Positions 61,671 through 64,000 of a stretch of 64,000 nucleotides of DNA are shown piece after piece. This DNA comes from Candidatus Gastranaerophilales bacterium (GTDB lineage: Bacteria > Cyanobacteriota > Vampirovibrionia > Gastranaerophilales > Gastranaerophilaceae), in NCBI GenBank assembly GCA_947625305.1, contig CANQNW010000006.1:44789-108788 (forward strand). Reading direction: 5' to 3'. The translations under genes and the position numbers were made by a program. The notes under the pieces were generated by a model. The model worked only from the letters and a program-made list of their open reading frames with translations. It was not told the origin of the DNA and did not search any database. How positions within the stretch are numbered: the stretch's first letter is position 1; each line of letters opens with the position of its first letter.

Positions 61671-64000
61671 ATGCAAATTAATAAAATAGACACAAATCCA
61701 TTAGAATATAAGCATTCTTTTGAAAGAAATAAAAAATCTAAATTTAATGCAAACAGTTATGAGGAGGATTATTTACAAAATCCGATACAATCAAAATATA
61801 GTAATTCTGCAAATGTATTAAAAGGTTTGGCACTTGCAGGAATTTTAGGTACAACAGCAGTATCTGCAGCAAGCTGCGGAGTTCAAGAATCTGCTCGCAA
61901 TAATCAAATGCCCGAAACTCAAACTACTATGCCTGAAACAGTACAAACTCCTGAAGTTACTAATGATATTGAAACTGCCCAAGATGAGCTTGATAAAATA
62001 GCAGCTGAAATAGATACAATGGAAACTCTTTCAGGTAAAACAGAACTGGCAAATGTGCATTCTGCGGCAATGCCCGTAACAGAATTTTATTTTACAAATG
62101 CTGATGGTGAGGCAGTTCTTACTCCTGATAAAAATATTAAAACAAATGAGGCAGGTTCTGTAATTGTTACTATTACGGAAACTCCTTCAGATGATGACAC
62201 CGAAGGAAATACTTTAAGTGAAATAATTGAAAAAGTTTATGCTGATTCTTTAGCAGGTTATGAAGGCGAAGAAAGAATTACAGTAAAAAATAAAATTATA
62301 GATGAAATCATTCAATCAAATCCATCGTTATCAGAATATGTAAAAGCGGAACTCGGAGAAGATGCAAAAAGTTATGCCGTAATCGGAAATCTTGATTTAT
62401 ATAGCGGAGTATCAAGCAGTGATGAAACCTTAGATTCAAGAATGTTAATCATGCCTGAAACTGTTGTATATCAAGTTCAAGGTAAAGAACCTGAAAAGAC
62501 AGTATTTTTTAGTTCTTCAGATATATATAGACCTAATACGGAATCAGCAAGTGTTGTTAATGCTGAAGATTCTGAATTATTAGAGGATGAATATAAATCA
62601 TTTTCCGATATGATATATGGCGCATATGGCAAGGATATAACTGATGAAGCATATAGAGATATTGTGTATGCAGTAGTTAATGCTCCTCAAAATGCTGATG
62701 AATTTGAAAATATTATTGATAATATGAATTTCTATGAAATTCTTGAAACTGCAAATATAAATGATTTAAATCGTACTTTAGATGAAAATATGGATGATGT
62801 AATGCTTGGTTTATATCTTCCGACTGTAAGTACATTAAGAATTCAAGCTAATAATGCTGATATAAATACAAAAGTAACGGATGGAACTGTTTATCAGTTA
62901 TCACCCGGATATACAACTTTTGGTTTAAATGACAGAGCTATTACTCTTACTGATAATACAAATCCTGACGGAACGATGGCGCCCGGTTCGGTATATAAAT
63001 TGGAGGATGTTCTTCAATATTACTCTTCACCTGACGGTAACGGCAGATTTGCTAATGTGGTAGACGGTAAATTAGTAAGAAATGATAATGTTAATTATGG
63101 TGAGCAGTTTGCTCAAAGTATATTACAACAGGTTGTATATGCAAACTTAGATATATTTGCATCAAGATATGAAGATCAAAATGGTATTTATTACTATGGT
63201 ATTTTTGATGTAGATCCCGAATTTGATACAACCGGAAAATCATTAGAAGAAATTTTAAGTCATTCTAAAATAGATGTTGACAGAATGATGGGATACAGCT
63301 TTGTTGATAAAAACGGAGAATTAAGATTTAATGACGGAGTTGAATTAAAACTTCCTCAATTTAATTACAGAATAAATGATTGTGATACATTAAAGGCATG
63401 CGGCTGCAGTGATGATGATCAGTGTAATTGTAAACCATCCGTTCCTGCATGTTCTTGTCCTGAAGATGAAAATCCTAAAGACCCCGGATGTAATTGTCCT
63501 GATAAAGATGTAGAAATTGTTCCGGATGAACCGGAACCAACAGTTCCTGAAGAAGTGGAAATTGTTGATGATGAACCAACAGTTCCAACACAACCAACAC
63601 ATCCAACTCATCCAACTCAACCGACACATCCAACTCAACCGACACATCCGACACAACCAACTCATCCAACACAACCAACTCATCCAACACAACCGACACA
63701 TCCGACACAACCGACGGATACACATCCTACATTCCCGACAGAACCAACAGACACGCAACCAACGGATCCTACAGACACGCAACCAACAGATCCGACAGAC
63801 ACACAGCCTACAGATCCGACAGACACGCAGCCTACAGATCCGACAGACACGCAGCCTACAGATCCGACAGACACACAGCCTACAGATCCGACGGATACAC
63901 AGCCTACAGATCCGACAGACACGCAGCCTACAGATCCGACAGACACACAGCCTACAGATCCGACAGACACACAGCCTACAGATCCGACAGACACACAGCC
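61671..64000 (+). CDS. Large membrane-anchored Pro/Thr-repeat surface protein, 3' end cut by the window
   Basis: The open frame begins at ATG 61671, 7 nt after AAGGAG, and is still open at the window end (over 775 residues). It starts M-Q-I-N-K-I-D-T-N-P and has KFNANS (24-29), then a membrane segment (49-67, VLKGLALAGILGTTAVSA) ending at Cys69, which might be a lipobox-like site but with a long N-terminal part. A folded region spans about 120-570. A Cys-rich stretch (CGCSDDDQCNCKPSVPACSC) and an acidic segment follow, then 18-bp repeats giving PTHPTQ, then 24-bp repeats giving DPTDTQPT. The neighbour upstream has the same layout. The repeat tail is probably a stalk or spacer at the surface. 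Confidence 0.75.
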   Translation, partial: MQINKIDTNPLEYKHSFERNKKSKFNANSYEEDYLQNPIQSKYSNSANVLKGLALAGILGTTAVSAASCGVQESARNNQMPETQTTMPETVQTPEVTNDIETAQDELDKIAAEIDTMETLSGKTELANVHSAAMPVTEFYFTNADGEAVLTPDKNIKTNEAGSVIVTITETPSDDDTEGNTLSEIIEKVYADSLAGYEGEERITVKNKIIDEIIQSNPSLSEYVKAELGEDAKSYAVIGNLDLYSGVSSSDETLDSRMLIMPETVVYQVQGKEPEKTVFFSSSDIYRPNTESASVVNAEDSELLEDEYKSFSDMIYGAYGKDITDEAYRDIVYAVVNAPQNADEFENIIDNMNFYEILETANINDLNRTLDENMDDVMLGLYLPTVSTLRIQANNADINTKVTDGTVYQLSPGYTTFGLNDRAITLTDNTNPDGTMAPGSVYKLEDVLQYYSSPDGNGRFANVVDGKLVRNDNVNYGEQFAQSILQQVVYANLDIFASRYEDQNGIYYYGIFDVDPEFDTTGKSLEEILSHSKIDVDRMMGYSFVDKNGELRFNDGVELKLPQFNYRINDCDTLKACGCSDDDQCNCKPSVPACSCPEDENPKDPGCNCPDKDVEIVPDEPEPTVPEEVEIVDDEPTVPTQPTHPTHPTQPTHPTQPTHPTQPTHPTQPTHPTQPTHPTQPTDTHPTFPTEPTDTQPTDPTDTQPTDPTDTQPTDPTDTQPTDPTDTQPTDPTDTQPTDPTDTQPTDPTDTQPTDPTDTQPTDPTDTQPTDPTDTQ
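63585..63716 (+). repeat. 18-bp tandem repeat encoding Pro-Thr-His/Gln
   Basis: Seven to eight imperfect copies of an 18-bp unit that encode PTHPTQ with synonymous third-base changes, so the protein repeat is kept while the DNA drifts. Confidence 0.8.
63765..64000 (+). repeat. 24-bp tandem repeat encoding DPTDTQPT, open at the window end
   Basis: About ten copies of GATCCGACAGACACRCAG plus six more bases; several adjacent copies are identical, which is prone to slippage in steps of eight codons. The array continues beyond 64000. Confidence 0.88.

Noticed and set aside
63390..63994. Minus-strand frames with CV/VG/CW repeat proteins
   Set aside because: Mirror images of the Pro/Thr tandem repeats of the plus-strand surface protein.
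63585..64000. CRISPR array
   Set aside because: Repeats are contiguous, in frame, without unique spacers, and lie inside an open reading frame.

Overview
The window is an AT-rich bacterial chromosome segment using the standard code (TGA ends several genes, for example mtaB and the gene at 21190). It has densely packed operons, no insertion sequences, no CRISPR array and no rRNA. The best guess for the organism, by inference only, is a gut member of the non-photosynthetic cyanobacterial sister lineage (Vampirovibrionia/Melainabacteria, order Gastranaerophilales). The hints are extreme AT content, a secreted three-SLH-domain protein of cyanobacterial style, an rpmF-plsX-fabH-fabD-fabG-acpP-fabF operon, a ferredoxin-fused split glutamate synthase, and many lineage-restricted proteins that begin with a common short N-terminal signature. 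A 16S or marker-gene search outside the window would settle this.

Layout. 1-4.5 kb: a 5'-truncated unknown gene, mtaB (tRNA modification) and a large helical-repeat protein ending in an HExxH metallopeptidase-like domain. 4.7-10.1 kb: a U32-family protein and a three-gene glutamate synthase (class II glutaminase, FMN/Fe-S synthase, GXGXG subunit with ferredoxin domain). 10.1-13.6 kb: two EF-hand-type proteins. 13.6-19.6 kb (minus strand): a GT-C-like membrane protein with a small secreted partner, then a purine permease, an extracellular solute-binding protein and a membrane protein. 19.7-23.5 kb: a receiver-STAS regulator, rpiB, two unknown proteins, a NarL-type regulator and tRNA-Ser(UGA). 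23.6-27.6 kb: PIG-L deacetylase, glycosyltransferase 4, radical SAM protein, RNase HI and a tagged unknown protein. 27.6-35.1 kb: secreted proteins, a ferritin-like protein, a GH13 glucan enzyme, and a CHASE2-GGDEF cyclase with a 41-codon partner gene. 35.2-42.7 kb: the SLH protein, a zinc-ribbon membrane protein, a yebC-family gene, a TPR protein, glutaredoxin and a hybrid-cluster-protein homologue that has lost its cluster ligands. 42.8-48.5 kb: the fatty-acid operon. 48.7-53.9 kb: a coiled-coil pair, a uridine-kinase-like P-loop protein, a patatin-like lipase and pnp. 54.0-59.3 kb: rsgA-ispA-PAP2-histidine kinase-hisS. 59.3-64 kb: a compact GC-richer structured region, a small conserved-looking protein, and two adjacent membrane-anchored surface-type proteins; the second runs off the window inside a 24-bp tandem repeat.

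Most notable observations. (1) At least six otherwise unrelated proteins start M-x-[IV]-[NQS]-x-[IV], most followed by an [IV]SF[GK]-like box. They include an amylase-type enzyme, a metallopeptidase-like protein and two membrane-anchored surface proteins. This looks like an undescribed lineage-specific N-terminal tag. (2) The Hcp-like protein next to glutaredoxin keeps the Hcp fold signatures but lacks the hybrid-cluster cysteines. (3) The ferritin-like gene has a long hairpin that completely pairs its Shine-Dalgarno sequence. (4) Several genes (rnhA, the TPR gene, rsgA, and the divergent PIG-L/GT4 pair) have a -10 box 6-8 nt before the ATG and no Shine-Dalgarno, so they are probably leaderless. 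All coordinates were read by eye; no database search or folding calculation was run.
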